The notes under the pieces are model-generated. The model saw nothing but the letters and a program-made list of their open reading frames with translations. It searched no databases and was not told the origin of the DNA. A DNA stretch of 60,826 bases from contig JAIFKS010000027.1 in assembly GCA_020049465.1 (NCBI GenBank), positions 1 to 60,826 of the forward strand, written 5' to 3'. The first letter of the stretch is position 1; each line of letters opens with the position of its first letter. A program made the translations under genes and the position numbers. Positions 7,580 to 17,501 of the stretch are shown one piece after another. The stretch comes from a bacterium. GTDB lineage: Bacteria > Krumholzibacteriota > Krumholzibacteriia > LZORAL124-64-63.

Positions 7580-8629
7580 TCATACCGCCGGCAAACCGTC
7601 GCGTTCGCCCATCACCGCACGCACCGCGGCCAGCACCGCGGGCACCGTCACCCCATCCAGACAATTGTGCAGCGGGCAGCGTTCCAACCGGCAGGCATGC
7701 CGGCCGGGGCAATCCACCGCCGGCACCAGCACCCGGTTCCAGGGCCCGCGCGGCCCCCAGCGGCGCGGGCTCATGGCCGGCACCGGCGGATAGAGCCCCA
7801 CCACGCCCAGCCCCAGCGCCCCCGCCAGATGCAACGGACCGGTCGATGGGCCGATGAACACGTCACCCGCCGACAGGACACCGAGAAACTCGCGCAGCGT
7901 GTACCGGTCCAGCAGGACTCCCGCACGCGGGTCCAGCGCCGCCGCCTGCATCGCCTCTACCGCCGATCGGTCGCCGCCCTGCCCGGTCACGAACACGCGC
8001 CAGCCCGGTTGAGCGGCCAGAGTCCCCGCCACGGCTGCGAAGCGAGCCGGCTCCCAGTCCAGCGCCGACCCCCCCGATCCCGGGTGCACGAACGCCACCA
8101 CCCGCGCGCCAGGCGCCTCCCGGCGACGGAACTCACGGCCGATCTCCAGCTGCGCGTCCGCCAGATGCAGCCGCGGCGCCGCGGACGCCAGTCGGCCGAC
8201 GCCCGGGAGCCGCTCCAGCAACTCCAGATTCAGATCCATCTCGTGGCCACCGCCACGCGACCGGTGCTGCCACACGCCGCGATTCAGCAGCAGCCAGCTC
8301 GCAGGCTTCGACCACGGCCCGTAGCGGCGCCTGATGCCGGCCTTCCGCAGCAGGCGGGCCAGCGGCGCACGGAAGTGCAGCAGCACCGCGGCGTCGAACC
8401 GTTCGGCCCGCAGGCGCGCGACCAGGTCGGCCTCGACCGCGGCGCCGAAGCCTTCGTTCCAGGTCCACACCGCCGACACGTTCGGGTCGTTCTCGACCAG
8501 CGGCGCGCAGACGGGATTGACCAGCGCCTGGAATTCCCAGTCCGGCCGCGCGGCGCGACCCGCCGCGAACACGGGCAGCGAAAGGACCAGGTCCCCCAGC
8601 CGGTCGGTGCGGGCCACCAGGATCTTCAC
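7580..8629 (-). CDS. Glycosyltransferase family 9, heptosyltransferase-like
   Basis: 349 residues. It begins KILVARTDRLGDLVLSLPV, the GT9 N-terminal signature, and has the C-terminal donor site FIGPSTGPLHLAGALGLGVVGLYP. A Cys-rich insert near the end (CPGRHACRLERCPLHNC) is common in this family. It likely adds a heptose-type sugar to the LPS core from ADP-heptose, although donor and acceptor are inferred. The GTG start overlaps the stop of the upstream glycosyltransferase as GTGA (8629-8626), so the two are translationally coupled. Confidence 0.88.
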   Translation of the reverse strand: MKILVARTDRLGDLVLSLPVFAAGRAARPDWEFQALVNPVCAPLVENDPNVSAVWTWNEGFGAAVEADLVARLRAERFDAAVLLHFRAPLARLLRKAGIRRRYGPWSKPASWLLLNRGVWQHRSRGGGHEMDLNLELLERLPGVGRLASAAPRLHLADAQLEIGREFRRREAPGARVVAFVHPGSGGSALDWEPARFAAVAGTLAAQPGWRVFVTGQGGDRSAVEAMQAAALDPRAGVLLDRYTLREFLGVLSAGDVFIGPSTGPLHLAGALGLGVVGLYPPVPAMSPRRWGPRGPWNRVLVPAVDCPGRHACRLERCPLHNCLDGVTVPAVLAAVRAVMGERDGLPAV

Positions 8630-9366
8630 GGCCGCCCCAGCCGCCACAACTTGACGTACTTGGTCAGCACATAAAACGATGATGCCCGGCACAGCACCAG
8701 CCCGGGTCCCCCGTCGCGCCAACCGCCCTGCAGCAGCCACATGCGCCAGAAGGCGGCCTCGCCGCGCAACACAGCAACGCCCGGCCCGCAGCGACGCCCC
8801 CGCGCCTGCAGGTCTTCCGCGGCCAGCGTCGTGTAGCGGTCCAGCTTGGCGATGTACTGCTCCATCGTCTCGTAGGGATGGTGCCGCAGCAACCCCTGCA
8901 GCCGCCCGGCCGGTCCGGGATGCCGCACACTCTCGTGCACGGGCCGATCGTCGAACGCCGCGCGCTCGCGATCGAACAGCCGCACGACCCAGTCCGGATG
9001 CCAACCGCAGTGGCGGATCCAGCCGCCCAGGAACCGGCTCAGGCGGTTGACCGCGAAGGCGGCGCTGTCGGGCTGATCCGGCAGCGCATGGATGGCCGCC
9101 GCCAGCTCGGGCGAAACTTCTTCGTCCGAATCCACGCTGAGCACCCAGCGGTTGCGGCACAAGCCGACCGCGCGCTGCTTCGTCGGGCCGAAGCCCTCCC
9201 AGCGGCCCTGATGCAGCGCGGCGCCGTGGCGCGCGCATACGGCCGCGGTCCCGTCCAGGCTGCCCTGGTCCAGCACCACGATCTCGTCGGCGAACGCGAC
9301 CGAGGCCAGGCAGCGGTCCAGCTGCCCGGCGGCGTCCTTCGTGATGATGGCGACCGATACCTTCAC
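8626..9366 (-). CDS. Glycosyltransferase family 2, LPS core type
   Basis: 246 residues. The GT-A fold is shown by KVSVAIITKDAAGQLDRCLAS at the start, DQGSLDGT, and the DxD-like VDSDEEV metal site. The later HESV and HHPY motifs match the WaaE/KdtX-like group that adds glucose to the LPS inner core. The encoded protein is cytoplasmic and probably acts in sequence with the GT9 enzyme whose gene it overlaps by four bases. Confidence 0.87.
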   Translation of the reverse strand: MKVSVAIITKDAAGQLDRCLASVAFADEIVVLDQGSLDGTAAVCARHGAALHQGRWEGFGPTKQRAVGLCRNRWVLSVDSDEEVSPELAAAIHALPDQPDSAAFAVNRLSRFLGGWIRHCGWHPDWVVRLFDRERAAFDDRPVHESVRHPGPAGRLQGLLRHHPYETMEQYIAKLDRYTTLAAEDLQARGRRCGPGVAVLRGEAAFWRMWLLQGGWRDGGPGLVLCRASSFYVLTKYVKLWRLGRP

Positions 9367-9391
9367 GCCCGGGCCTTTCGCCGACCGCCGC

Positions 9392-10435
9392 TCAGCGGCC
9401 GGCTTCGAGCAGGATCTTGCCGAAACTTCCGCGGCCTTCCAGCCGCTCGTGCGCTTGCGCCGCCTCGTCGAACGTGAACACGCTGTCGATGCGCGGAATC
9501 AGGCGGCCGTCGTTCAGCAACGCCAGCAGCGCTTCCATCCAGACCGCGGTCCGCGCGCCTTCTCCCCACATGCGGCCCAGGTTGACGCCGCCGATGGACC
9601 GGTTGTCGTTCATCAGCCGGATGGGGTTGATGGCCAGCCACGGCACCTGCGCCAGCGTGCGCAAAGACGAGAACATGCCCGAGCGACGGCCCACCGCCGC
9701 ACCCGAAAACCCGAACAGCACCAGGTGGCCGCAACGCGACAGGCAGCGGTAGCTCTCCAGGATCCAGCGGCCGTTGCGCGGCTCCAGCGCCGCCTCGACG
9801 CCGCGGCCGCCGGTCGCTTCGCGCACCAGTCCGGCGTAGTCGGGCCGGTGCGAATCGAAGACGAAGGCCAGGCCCTGCGCGCGCAGTTCCTCGTGCTTGG
9901 CGGGCGATGCCGAACCCAGCACCGCGACGCCGGACAAGGCGCACAACTGCACCACGGCCTGCCCCACGCCCCCGGCCGCGGACTGGATCAGGACGGAACC
10001 GCCGGCCGGCACCGGCGCCATCACGCGCACCATCTGCCAGGCGGTCAGGTAGTTCACCGGCAGCGCGGCGGCCGCCCGCAGGTCCGCGCCGTCCGGCAGC
10101 GGCCAGGCCAGCGCCGCCGGGACGCAGATCTTTTCGCTGTAGCCGCCGAAGTTGCACATGGCCAGCGCGGGGCGGCCCAGCAGAGCCGGATCGACACCGT
10201 CGCCCAGGGCGTCGATGGTGCCCGACACCTCGTAGCCGGCCACCGCCGGCAGCTTGGGCGCGTCCGGATACAGCCCGCGGCGCATCATCACGTCGGCGAA
10301 ATTGACGCCCGCGTAGGCGACGTTCAGGCGGACTTGGCCGCGCGCCGGAGCCGGAGCCGGCACCTCGCGCACCTCCAGGACCGAGGCCTCGCCCCGCCGC
10401 CGGATCCACACCTGCCGCATCGATTCCCGGTTCAT
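9392..10435 (-). CDS. Zinc-independent quinone oxidoreductase (MDR family, VAT-1-like)
   Basis: 347 residues. GroES-like N-terminal domain with NVAYAGVNFADVMMRRGLYP, then a Rossmann domain with VLIQSAAGGVGQAVVQL for NADPH. There are no zinc ligands. The SYRCLSRCGHLVLFGFSG and NRSIGGVNLGRMW segments resemble the VAT-1/quinone reductase branch. It probably reduces quinones or enones with NADPH, with the substrate unknown. ATG 10435 is supported by GGGAGGAAACCG directly upstream. A longer frame to 10549 would overlap the next gene and lacks support. Confidence 0.85.
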   Translation of the reverse strand: MNRESMRQVWIRRRGEASVLEVREVPAPAPARGQVRLNVAYAGVNFADVMMRRGLYPDAPKLPAVAGYEVSGTIDALGDGVDPALLGRPALAMCNFGGYSEKICVPAALAWPLPDGADLRAAAALPVNYLTAWQMVRVMAPVPAGGSVLIQSAAGGVGQAVVQLCALSGVAVLGSASPAKHEELRAQGLAFVFDSHRPDYAGLVREATGGRGVEAALEPRNGRWILESYRCLSRCGHLVLFGFSGAAVGRRSGMFSSLRTLAQVPWLAINPIRLMNDNRSIGGVNLGRMWGEGARTAVWMEALLALLNDGRLIPRIDSVFTFDEAAQAHERLEGRGSFGKILLEAGR

Positions 10436-10457
10436 CGGTTTCCTCCCGGTGGCGCGG

Positions 10458-12338
10458 TCAGCGGAATTCGAAGCCCCCCGGCCGCGAGCCGGGCAGGCGT
10501 GTCTCGGGGGGCGCGAAGTTGTCGCCCGAAAACACGATGCCCGCCGCATTATCGTCCATGCCGCGCAGGAAGGCCACCCGCACCTGCACCACCGGCAGGA
10601 CCAGGTCCGGGTTGCCCACGCGCACGCCCAGGCCGCTGCTGGCCAGCAGCGGCTGATCCGCCAGCGAACGGCCCTGCCCCGCGAGCAGCGTCGCGTCGGC
10701 GAAGCCGAAGAGCTGGAACCGGAAACCGTAGAAGACCCAGGGCGTGAAAACGCGCCATTCGGCGTCGACGGACAGGCGTCGATCGCCCGTGAGTTGCGGC
10801 AGATCCAGCGCCCGTGGCCCCTGCCCCTCGGACAGCGTCAGGGGTCCGGCGCCGGTCGGACGAACCGCCCGATGGTAGCGCGCACCGACCAGCAGGCGCG
10901 AAGGCCAGCGATCCCCACCCATCAACGGTGTCACGTAGGACGCCGCGGTGCGCAGCGCCCCGTCCTCCAGAACGCCTTCGCGCAGATAACCGCCCGCATC
11001 CAGTCCCAAGCTCAACACGTCGCCGCGCCCGCGCACGATCTGCCGCCATCCCTGCAGGAACAGCCCGGTGCGGTCCCGGAACTCGCCGTCGACATACGAG
11101 ACCGAGATCTTGAGGCCCTGCCCTCCGCTCAGATTCTCGGTCTGCCCCAGCCCATACAGGTAGCTGGTGCGGTAGTCACGGGTGCGCGACCAGGTCAACC
11201 CCGCCAACAGCTGGCGGCTGTCATGCCAGGCCAGATTGCTGTCGGGCGTCACGGTCGGACGCCGCTCATGGTGCACGCGCGCGAAGCCGAAGGCGGGCAC
11301 CAGCACCGGGCGCTCGCCGGCGGCGGACGCTTTGCGCGCGCGCAGACGGAAAGTCCGCCCCGCCCACCCTTCGGTCACATCCGTTTGGGCGGGATACAGC
11401 GCCGGGTCGCGTTCGAGCCGCTCGAGCCAGGACAGGCCGCCGACCCAGCGGATGTCCGGGTGCGCCTCGATCCGCGTCAGCGCGACGCGACGCTCCAGGT
11501 CGCGCCACGAATCCTCGTAACCGATTTCCGCGTCCAGGAACGATCCGCCCATGTTCCGCTTGCGAAGCTCGCCGCTCCAGCCTGTTTCCGGCGTCGCGGC
11601 CCGCCGGTACCGCAGATCCGCGGACATCCGCAGGTCCAGTCCGGCCAGGTTCTCGTGGAACAGGCCCGCTTCGAACCGGTCGAAGTCACCGACGACCAGC
11701 CGCGCGCCGACCGGCAGGCGGTCGCGGACCTCGACAACGATCGCGACTTCATCCTCGTCCCCGGTCAGGGGCACCACGTGCAGTCGCACGTCGGCGACAT
11801 ACGCGATGCTCCGCAGCAGCCGCTCCGTGTCGGCCAGCTTCAGCGGATCCACGACTTCGCCCTGCCTGACGCGCAGGTACTGCCGCAGGATGCTCTCGCG
11901 CGTGTACGGGCGCAGGGTCCGCGCCAGCGACGACATCAGGTCACCGCGCGGGGCATCGTCCGGCAGCAGCCGGTCGACCTGATGGACGATGACCACCGCG
12001 ATCGTGCGGCCCGAGTAGCCGGCGTACCGGTCCGCCAGCGCAACGGCCTGGCCGCCCAACGCGCTGCCGGTCGGCGATTCGTTGCTGAAATAGCGGTGCA
12101 GGGTGCGGCTCAGCCACGAGCCGCTGACGGGCGGCGGCACGGTCGTTGCCGCCGGCGTCGGCGGACCCGTGGGGTCGGGAGCCATGGTGGACCCGGATGG
12201 CTGGGCGACCGCCACGGCGGCGGCCGCCCCGAGCCACAGCAGGAGCAGGAACGCCAACCCGCGGGCGGCGTCATGGCGGCGGCGCTCAGGCGCCGCAGCA
12301 GCGCTTGTACTTGCGTCCACTGCCGCAGGGGCAGGCAT
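10458..12338 (-). CDS. Omp85/BamA-like outer-membrane protein
   Basis: About 626 residues. A hydrophobic export signal ([18 protein letters not shown]) is followed by one POTRA-like segment (about 95-180: [47 protein letters not shown]). The remaining roughly 430 residues are beta-strands in the manner of the Omp85 surface-antigen barrel. BamA itself has several POTRAs, so this is a shorter relative of unknown substrate. The start is uncertain. ATG 12338 overlaps the preceding SEC-C gene, and the ATG just past that gene's stop is out of frame. Confidence 0.7.
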   Translation of the reverse strand: MPAPAAVDASTSAAAAPERRRHDAARGLAFLLLLWLGAAAAVAVAQPSGSTMAPDPTGPPTPAATTVPPPVSGSWLSRTLHRYFSNESPTGSALGGQAVALADRYAGYSGRTIAVVIVHQVDRLLPDDAPRGDLMSSLARTLRPYTRESILRQYLRVRQGEVVDPLKLADTERLLRSIAYVADVRLHVVPLTGDEDEVAIVVEVRDRLPVGARLVVGDFDRFEAGLFHENLAGLDLRMSADLRYRRAATPETGWSGELRKRNMGGSFLDAEIGYEDSWRDLERRVALTRIEAHPDIRWVGGLSWLERLERDPALYPAQTDVTEGWAGRTFRLRARKASAAGERPVLVPAFGFARVHHERRPTVTPDSNLAWHDSRQLLAGLTWSRTRDYRTSYLYGLGQTENLSGGQGLKISVSYVDGEFRDRTGLFLQGWRQIVRGRGDVLSLGLDAGGYLREGVLEDGALRTAASYVTPLMGGDRWPSRLLVGARYHRAVRPTGAGPLTLSEGQGPRALDLPQLTGDRRLSVDAEWRVFTPWVFYGFRFQLFGFADATLLAGQGRSLADQPLLASSGLGVRVGNPDLVLPVVQVRVAFLRGMDDNAAGIVFSGDNFAPPETRLPGSRPGGFEFR

Positions 12339-12771
12339 CGTTACGCCCGATCTTGGGTTCATCGCGCACGATCGGCTGTTTCACCGTGGGGCGGCCCGCC
12401 CGGAAATACCAGCGGCCCTCCACACGTTCGAACTCGGCCACTTCGCGGTACTGCTTGTCCTGGCCATCGTAGGTATACGACGCGATGAACTCGACCGTTC
12501 CCGCCTCGTCTTCCTTGCCGCCGGCTTCGGTGTTCAGCACCTGCAATCCGTGCCAGACGCTGTTCTCGGCCCAGTCACGGGCGCCGGCGGGGTCGCTGTC
12601 GCCCCGCGCGTCCGGGTGCAGGGACTCCTGCAGGAAGTCCACTTCCACCTTCGTGTAGGCCGTGTAGCGGGCCCGCATGAGCTCTTCGGCCGTTTCCGCC
12701 GGGCGCACGCCCTTGATGATCGGTTCGCAACAGGCGGCGTATTCGGCCGTCGATCCGCAGGGACAATTCAT
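12286..12771 (-). CDS. YchJ-like SEC-C motif protein
   Basis: 161 residues. An N-terminal CPCGS...CC zinc motif and a C-terminal classic SEC-C motif, [13 protein letters not shown], flank an NTF2-like domain ([23 protein letters not shown]...). This is the YchJ/UPF0225 layout. SEC-C motifs bind zinc, as in SecA, but the function of YchJ is not established. ATG 12771 has GGAG six bases upstream, while ATG 12783 has none. It overlaps the downstream Omp85-like gene by about 50 bases if that start is right. Confidence 0.88.
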   Translation of the reverse strand: MNCPCGSTAEYAACCEPIIKGVRPAETAEELMRARYTAYTKVEVDFLQESLHPDARGDSDPAGARDWAENSVWHGLQVLNTEAGGKEDEAGTVEFIASYTYDGQDKQYREVAEFERVEGRWYFRAGRPTVKQPIVRDEPKIGRNDACPCGSGRKYKRCCGA

Positions 12772-12870
12772 GGGGCACTCCATCAGAGGGGGCCGCCGCG
12801 TCGCGGCGGCGGCCCCGGTCGAGGTCATGGCGCTGGTTGCGCCGCTGTTCAGTCGTCCGCGCAGACAGTG

Positions 12871-14883
12871 CTAATCCTTCGCCGCTCCGCGTGCGCCCTT
12901 GTACAGGTAGTAGGCCAGAACCAGGAAGGCCACCAGGGTCACCGTGGCCGACAGGGAGTTCTCCGTGGCCCATTTGTTCAGGCCCAGCGCGTGGTCGACG
13001 CTCCATTCCTGGTTGCCGCTCATCGAGATGCCGGAGAACCGGATGACCGCCGCGATCACGCCCATGATCGCGCCGCCGGCCACGAAGCCCGACGCCATCA
13101 GCGTGCCCTTCTCGTTGCGCTTGGTCTTCTGCGCGTCGGTGCCGTTGCGCGTGACGAACCAGGCGATCAGGCCGCCGGCCAGCACCGGTGTGTTGACCGA
13201 CAGCGGCAGGTACATGCCCAGGGCGAAGGCCAGGGCCGGCAGTCCGGTCCACTGCAGGATCAGCGCCATGAACACGCCCGCCATGTACAGCAGCCAGGGC
13301 GCGGGCTGGCCGGTCATCAGGGGCTCGATCACGGCGGCCATCGCGTTGGCCTGCGGCGCCGGCAGCGCCTCGCTCTTGAAGCCGTAGGTCGTGTTCAGCA
13401 GCAGGATGACGCCCGTGACCGAAATCGCCGACACCACCGTGCCCAGGAACTTCCACTTCTGCTGCGTGACCGGCGTCGTGCCCAGCCAGTAGCCGATCTT
13501 CAGATCGCTGACGAAGCCGCCGCTCATCGACAGCGCCGTGCAGACCACGCCGCCGATCAGCAGCGCCGCGACGATGCCGTCCTCGCCCTGCAGGCCGACC
13601 GAGCGCAGGATGACCGAACTGATGATCAGCGTCATCAGCGTCATGCCCGACACGGGGTTGCTGCCGACGATGGCGATGGCCCGCGCCGCCACGGTGGTGA
13701 ACAGGAACGAAATGCAGCCGACGATCAGCAGGCCGACGACGGCCTGCACCAGCGACACGTTCGGCACCAGGAACCAGAAGTACAGAAACACGGCGCCCAG
13801 CACCGCCATGGTCAGACCCGAGACCAGGGTCGCCGGCAGGTCACGCTCGGTGCGCACGCCCGACACGGCATGCTTCTGCTTGCCCGCCTGCGCCGCCAGC
13901 ACAACGGCGCCGGCGATGATCTTGCGGCTCTTCCAGACGCCGATCAGACCCGACATGGCAATGGCGCCGATGCCCACCGGCCGCACGAAGATGCGGAAGA
14001 TGTCGCCGGTGCTCAGGGCGTCGAGCGCCGCAAGCTGGTAGACCTCGCCGTTGATGTGCACGCCCTTGCCCAGGATGCCGATCATGGGCACCAGCACCCA
14101 CCAGCTCAGGAAAGAGCCGCAGGCGATGATCAGCGAGTACCGCAGGCCGATGATGTAGCCCAGGCCCAGCACCGCGGCCTCGGTCAGCATGTGGTATTCC
14201 AGGCGCACCGCGCTGGAGACGCGTGTTCCGAGCGCGTAGGCGGTGGTGTTGAACGTCTCCCGCCACAGGCCGATCGTCTGGTGGCTGAGCAGCTGGTAGA
14301 TCATCGCGATGCCGCCGCTCTTGACCAGGACCGAAGCCTGCCCGCCGCCCGCTTCGCCGGCCATCAGCACCTCGGTCGAGGCTGTGGCTTCGGGGAACGG
14401 GAATTCGCCGTGCATGTCCTGCACGAAGTACTTGCGGAACGGGATCAGCAGCAGGATGCCCAGGAAACCGCCCAGCATCGAGGCCAGGCACATCTGCAGG
14501 AAGTTCGTCTTGGCTTCCAGGCCCAGGATGTACAGGCCCGGCAGCGTGAAGATGGCGCCCGCCACGACCACACCCGACGCCGAACCGATCGACTGGATCA
14601 TGACGTGCTGCTGCAGCGCGTTCTTCTTGCCCAGGCCGGCCGACACGCCGATGGCGAGGATCGTGATGGGGATGGCCGCCTCGAACACCTGGCCGATCTT
14701 CAGACCCAGATAGGCCGCCGCCGCCGAAAACACGACCGCGAACACCAGGCCCATCAACAGGGAGTAGCCGGTGATCTCGGGCACGATCGACTCGGCCGGC
14801 ACCACCGGCACGTACTTCTCTCCGGGCTTCAGCGCCCGGTAGGCGTTCTCGGGCAGGCTCTTGCTGCCAGTGCTGACGTCCAT
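12871..14883 (-). CDS. OPT-family oligopeptide/metal-chelate transporter
   Basis: 670 residues, with about 14-16 transmembrane segments throughout. Family marks include YVPVVPAESIVPEITGYSLL near the N-terminus and SAAAAYLGLKIGQVFEAAIP. OPT proteins are proton-coupled importers of small peptides or metal chelates. A peptide role would fit the divergent peptidase T gene, but substrate cannot be read here. ATG 14883 follows GGAGG by five bases. There is no clear U-tract terminator at the 3' end, although a GC-rich hairpin lies beyond at 12787-12817. Confidence 0.9.
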   Translation of the reverse strand: MDVSTGSKSLPENAYRALKPGEKYVPVVPAESIVPEITGYSLLMGLVFAVVFSAAAAYLGLKIGQVFEAAIPITILAIGVSAGLGKKNALQQHVMIQSIGSASGVVVAGAIFTLPGLYILGLEAKTNFLQMCLASMLGGFLGILLLIPFRKYFVQDMHGEFPFPEATASTEVLMAGEAGGGQASVLVKSGGIAMIYQLLSHQTIGLWRETFNTTAYALGTRVSSAVRLEYHMLTEAAVLGLGYIIGLRYSLIIACGSFLSWWVLVPMIGILGKGVHINGEVYQLAALDALSTGDIFRIFVRPVGIGAIAMSGLIGVWKSRKIIAGAVVLAAQAGKQKHAVSGVRTERDLPATLVSGLTMAVLGAVFLYFWFLVPNVSLVQAVVGLLIVGCISFLFTTVAARAIAIVGSNPVSGMTLMTLIISSVILRSVGLQGEDGIVAALLIGGVVCTALSMSGGFVSDLKIGYWLGTTPVTQQKWKFLGTVVSAISVTGVILLLNTTYGFKSEALPAPQANAMAAVIEPLMTGQPAPWLLYMAGVFMALILQWTGLPALAFALGMYLPLSVNTPVLAGGLIAWFVTRNGTDAQKTKRNEKGTLMASGFVAGGAIMGVIAAVIRFSGISMSGNQEWSVDHALGLNKWATENSLSATVTLVAFLVLAYYLYKGARGAAKD

Positions 14884-15128
14884 GGAAACCTCCGAGATGG
14901 GTGGCGGGCACCGCCGGCTGGACCCGGCTGCCCGGCGCGCCGCAGTGGGGCGGCGCCGTCCGGGACCGTAACATCCGGCGGCCGGAAGGACAAGGAACGG
15001 ATGCCCGGCCCGGACCGCCGACTCCGGCTCCCCGGGGCCGCTCCGGTCCTTGCCGCGGCCCGTTCCATGGGCCAATATGGACCGTACCCCGGCGCCCGAT
15101 TCACCCCTGTTTCCCGCGGAGGCCTCCC

Positions 15129-16388
15129 ATGCTCCAGCGCAAGCCCGGTTCGCCGTTCCCCGGCCTGGTCGACCGCTTCGTGACGTACGCGAAGATCCAC
15201 ACCACCAGCAGCGAGTCGTCCGAGACGTACCCGTCGACGGCCCGCCAGTTCGACCTGGCCCGCGTCCTGGTCGGCGAGTTGCTGGCCCTGGGGCTGACCG
15301 ACGCCGCCGTCGACGAGCACTGCTATGTCACGGCCACGCTGCCGGCCAGCCCGGGCTGCGAAAAGGTGCCGGTCATCGCCTTCATCGCCCACATGGACAC
15401 CTACCCGGACGTGTCGGGCGAGAACGTGGTGCCCACCTTCCACCACGACTACCAGGGCGGGGACCTCCTGCTGCCGCAGAACGGCCGGAAGATCGTGGCG
15501 GCCGAGAACGCCTACCTGGAGAAGTGCATCGGCGAGACCATCATCACCGCCGACGGCACCACGCTGCTGGGCGCGGACGACAAGGCGGGCATCGCCGAGA
15601 TCCTGGACGCCCTGACCCGCATCCGCGAAAACCCCGACTTCCGGCACGGCCCGGTCAAGGTGGCCTTCACCCCCGATGAAGAGGTGGGCGGCGGCACCAA
15701 GCACTTCGACGTGGCGAAATTCGGCGCGAAAGTGGCCTACACGATGGACGGCGGCCAGCGCGGCGAGGTCGAGAGCGAGACGTTCTGCGCCGACAGCGCC
15801 GTCGTCACCTTTGTCGGCCGCGACATCCACCCGGGCTACGCGAAGGACAAGATGATCCCCTCGGTGAAGGTGGCCGGCGCCTTCGTGGCGCTGCTGCCGC
15901 GCGAAGGCGCACCCGAGACGACCAGCGGCCGTGAAGGTTATATCCACCCCATCTCGATCAAGGGCAACACCAGCGAAACCGAAGTCACGGTGCTGATCCG
16001 CGATTTCGAGCTGTCGGAACTGAAGCCGAAGGCCGACCACATCGGTGCCCTGGCCGAACAGGCCTGCGCGCAGTGGCCGGGCTCGAGCTTCCGGCTCGAG
16101 ATCAAGGAATACTACCGCAACATGAAGTACGACATCGCCAGGGAACCCCGCGCGATGGACTACGCGCTCGAGGCGATCCGGCGCGCCGGCATGGTCCCGC
16201 ACCTGGGCCTGATCCGCGGCGGCACCGACGGCGCCGTGCTGTCGGCCAAGGGGCTGCCCACGCCGAACATCTTCACGGGCGAGCAGGACTTCCACGGGTA
16301 TGGCGAGTGGGTGTGCGTGCGCGACATGGAGCTCGCTTCCGACACCATCCTGCACGTCGTTTCCGTCTGGGCTGAGAAGGAGAGCTGA
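15129..16388 (+). CDS. pepT: Peptidase T (tripeptide aminopeptidase, M20B)
   Basis: 419 residues. Metal-binding motifs of the M20 family are all visible: HMDTYPD, GADDKAG, TPDEEVGGG, MDGGQRGE and the C-terminal PNIFTGEQDFHGYGEW. The enzyme removes N-terminal residues from tripeptides in the cytoplasm using two zinc ions. ATG 15129 follows GGAGG. It is divergent from the OPT transporter (245 bases between starts), suggesting peptide uptake and final hydrolysis as a pair. Confidence 0.94.
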   Translation: MLQRKPGSPFPGLVDRFVTYAKIHTTSSESSETYPSTARQFDLARVLVGELLALGLTDAAVDEHCYVTATLPASPGCEKVPVIAFIAHMDTYPDVSGENVVPTFHHDYQGGDLLLPQNGRKIVAAENAYLEKCIGETIITADGTTLLGADDKAGIAEILDALTRIRENPDFRHGPVKVAFTPDEEVGGGTKHFDVAKFGAKVAYTMDGGQRGEVESETFCADSAVVTFVGRDIHPGYAKDKMIPSVKVAGAFVALLPREGAPETTSGREGYIHPISIKGNTSETEVTVLIRDFELSELKPKADHIGALAEQACAQWPGSSFRLEIKEYYRNMKYDIAREPRAMDYALEAIRRAGMVPHLGLIRGGTDGAVLSAKGLPTPNIFTGEQDFHGYGEWVCVRDMELASDTILHVVSVWAEKES

Positions 16389-16400
16389 CTGCTTCCGGGC

Positions 16401-16494
16401 GTCAGAAGGGTGTGAAAACGGAGTTTGGCGGGCAGTCCTCGCGCCTTCGGCGCTGCGGATAGCCCGCCAAACTCCGTTTTCACACCCTTCTGAC
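16401..16494. repeat. 33-bp perfect inverted repeat
   Basis: Arms 16401-16433 and 16462-16494 are perfect reverse complements over 33 bases, beginning GTCAGAAGGGTGTGAAAACG. The 28-base centre contains a further small hairpin, GCGCCTTCGGCGC. It starts 12 bases after the pepT stop. No T-tract follows and no target duplication is visible at the flanks. It could be a strong transcription-stop hairpin, a REP-like palindromic element, or a small non-autonomous mobile element. Confidence 0.9.
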
Positions 16495-16573
16495 ACACAA
16501 GGTCAGCCCTCCTTCCCGGCCCGGACGTCCAAGAACTGCAGGGTGAAAAAAAGGTGGCGGCTGGCGATCTCAT

Positions 16574-16596
16574 TGTGATATCATCTCGACATCACA
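16574..16596. promoter_or_regulatory. Candidate operator upstream of SPFH/RHH genes
   Basis: Inverted half-sites TGTGAT (16574-16579) and ATCACA (16591-16596) enclose the 8-bp palindrome TGATATCA (16576-16583). The site lies about 40 bases upstream of the SPFH gene start. The operon's second gene encodes a ribbon-helix-helix protein, a class that binds such short palindromes, so autoregulation is plausible but inferred. Confidence 0.4.
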
Positions 16597-16633
16597 GGTG
16601 AACAAGAGGGGATCGGGACACGTGGAGGGTGCC

Positions 16634-17500
16634 ATGCTCAAGGAAAAGACGATCACGACCGCGCCGGGGTGGGCCATGCTGTTCATTCTGCTGGCGCTGC
16701 TCATCGGGTCGGGGTGGGTCCTGGTGGCGTCGCTGATCGGACGCAACCCGACGGGAATCATCGGCGGGGCGATCGGCCTAGTGGTCGCCATGTTCCTGCT
16801 GCCGGGCCTGTTCGTCATCAACCCGAACGAGGCGGTGGCCCTGCTCCTGTTCGGCGACTACAAAGGCACCGCGCGCCAGGGCGGACTGCGCTACACGAAT
16901 CCGTTCTTCACCAAGATGAAGATTTCGCTGAAGGCGCGGAACCTGAACGGCGAGCGGTTGAAGGTCAACGATCTGTCGGGCAACCCGATCGAGATCGCCG
17001 CGGTGGTCGTCTGGCGCGTGCAGGACACGGCCGAGGCGTTGTTCGAGGTCGACCACTACGAATCGTACGTGAAGATCCAGAGCGAGTCGGCCGTGCGGCA
17101 CCTGGCCAGCGCCTACCCCTACGACGCCAGCGACGACGTGGTCAGCCTGCGCGGCGCCACCGAGGACGTCAGCCAGCACCTGCAGCGCGAACTGCAGGAA
17201 CGCCTGGGCAAGGCCGGCGTCGAAGTGATGGAAGCCCGGCTGGCGCATCTGGCCTACGCGCCGGAGATCGCACACGCCATGCTGCAGCGGCAACAGGCCA
17301 GCGCCGTGGTGGCCGCGCGCAAGACGATCGTCGAAGGCGCCGTGGGCATGGTCGAAATGGCCCTGCACGAATTGAGCACGCGGGGTCTGGTGCACCTGGA
17401 CGACGAACGCAAGGCGGCGATGGTCAGCAACCTGCTGGTCGTGCTGTGCAGCGAACACGCGGCGCAGCCGGTGCTGAACACGGGCACGCTGTACACCTGA
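16634..17500 (+). CDS. SPFH/band-7 domain membrane protein
   Basis: 288 residues. Two N-terminal transmembrane segments (about 12-35 and 42-65) precede an SPFH domain ([32 protein letters not shown]...) and a helical tail. SPFH proteins oligomerise on membranes and scaffold microdomains. ATG 16634 is chosen because GGAGG lies five bases upstream, while the earlier GTG at 16598 has no ribosome site. The small RHH gene begins one base after its stop, a coupling of SPFH with an Arc-type regulator that recurs in bacteria, to my knowledge without a settled function. Confidence 0.88.
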   Translation: MLKEKTITTAPGWAMLFILLALLIGSGWVLVASLIGRNPTGIIGGAIGLVVAMFLLPGLFVINPNEAVALLLFGDYKGTARQGGLRYTNPFFTKMKISLKARNLNGERLKVNDLSGNPIEIAAVVVWRVQDTAEALFEVDHYESYVKIQSESAVRHLASAYPYDASDDVVSLRGATEDVSQHLQRELQERLGKAGVEVMEARLAHLAYAPEIAHAMLQRQQASAVVAARKTIVEGAVGMVEMALHELSTRGLVHLDDERKAAMVSNLLVVLCSEHAAQPVLNTGTLYT

Positions 17501-17501
17501 C

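Noticed and set aside
12787..12817. GC-rich hairpin near the SEC-C start considered as a terminator for the OPT gene
   Set aside because: The arms are imperfect and no T-tract follows on the minus strand.
12103..15183. Plus-strand open frame of 1026 codons
   Set aside because: It is antisense to the SEC-C and OPT genes, and composition is His/Arg/Gln-rich as expected for the complement of GC-rich membrane protein codons.
14829..16496. Minus-strand 555-codon frame across pepT
   Set aside because: It is antisense to a complete peptidase T with all metal motifs. Its start only arises from the inverted repeat.
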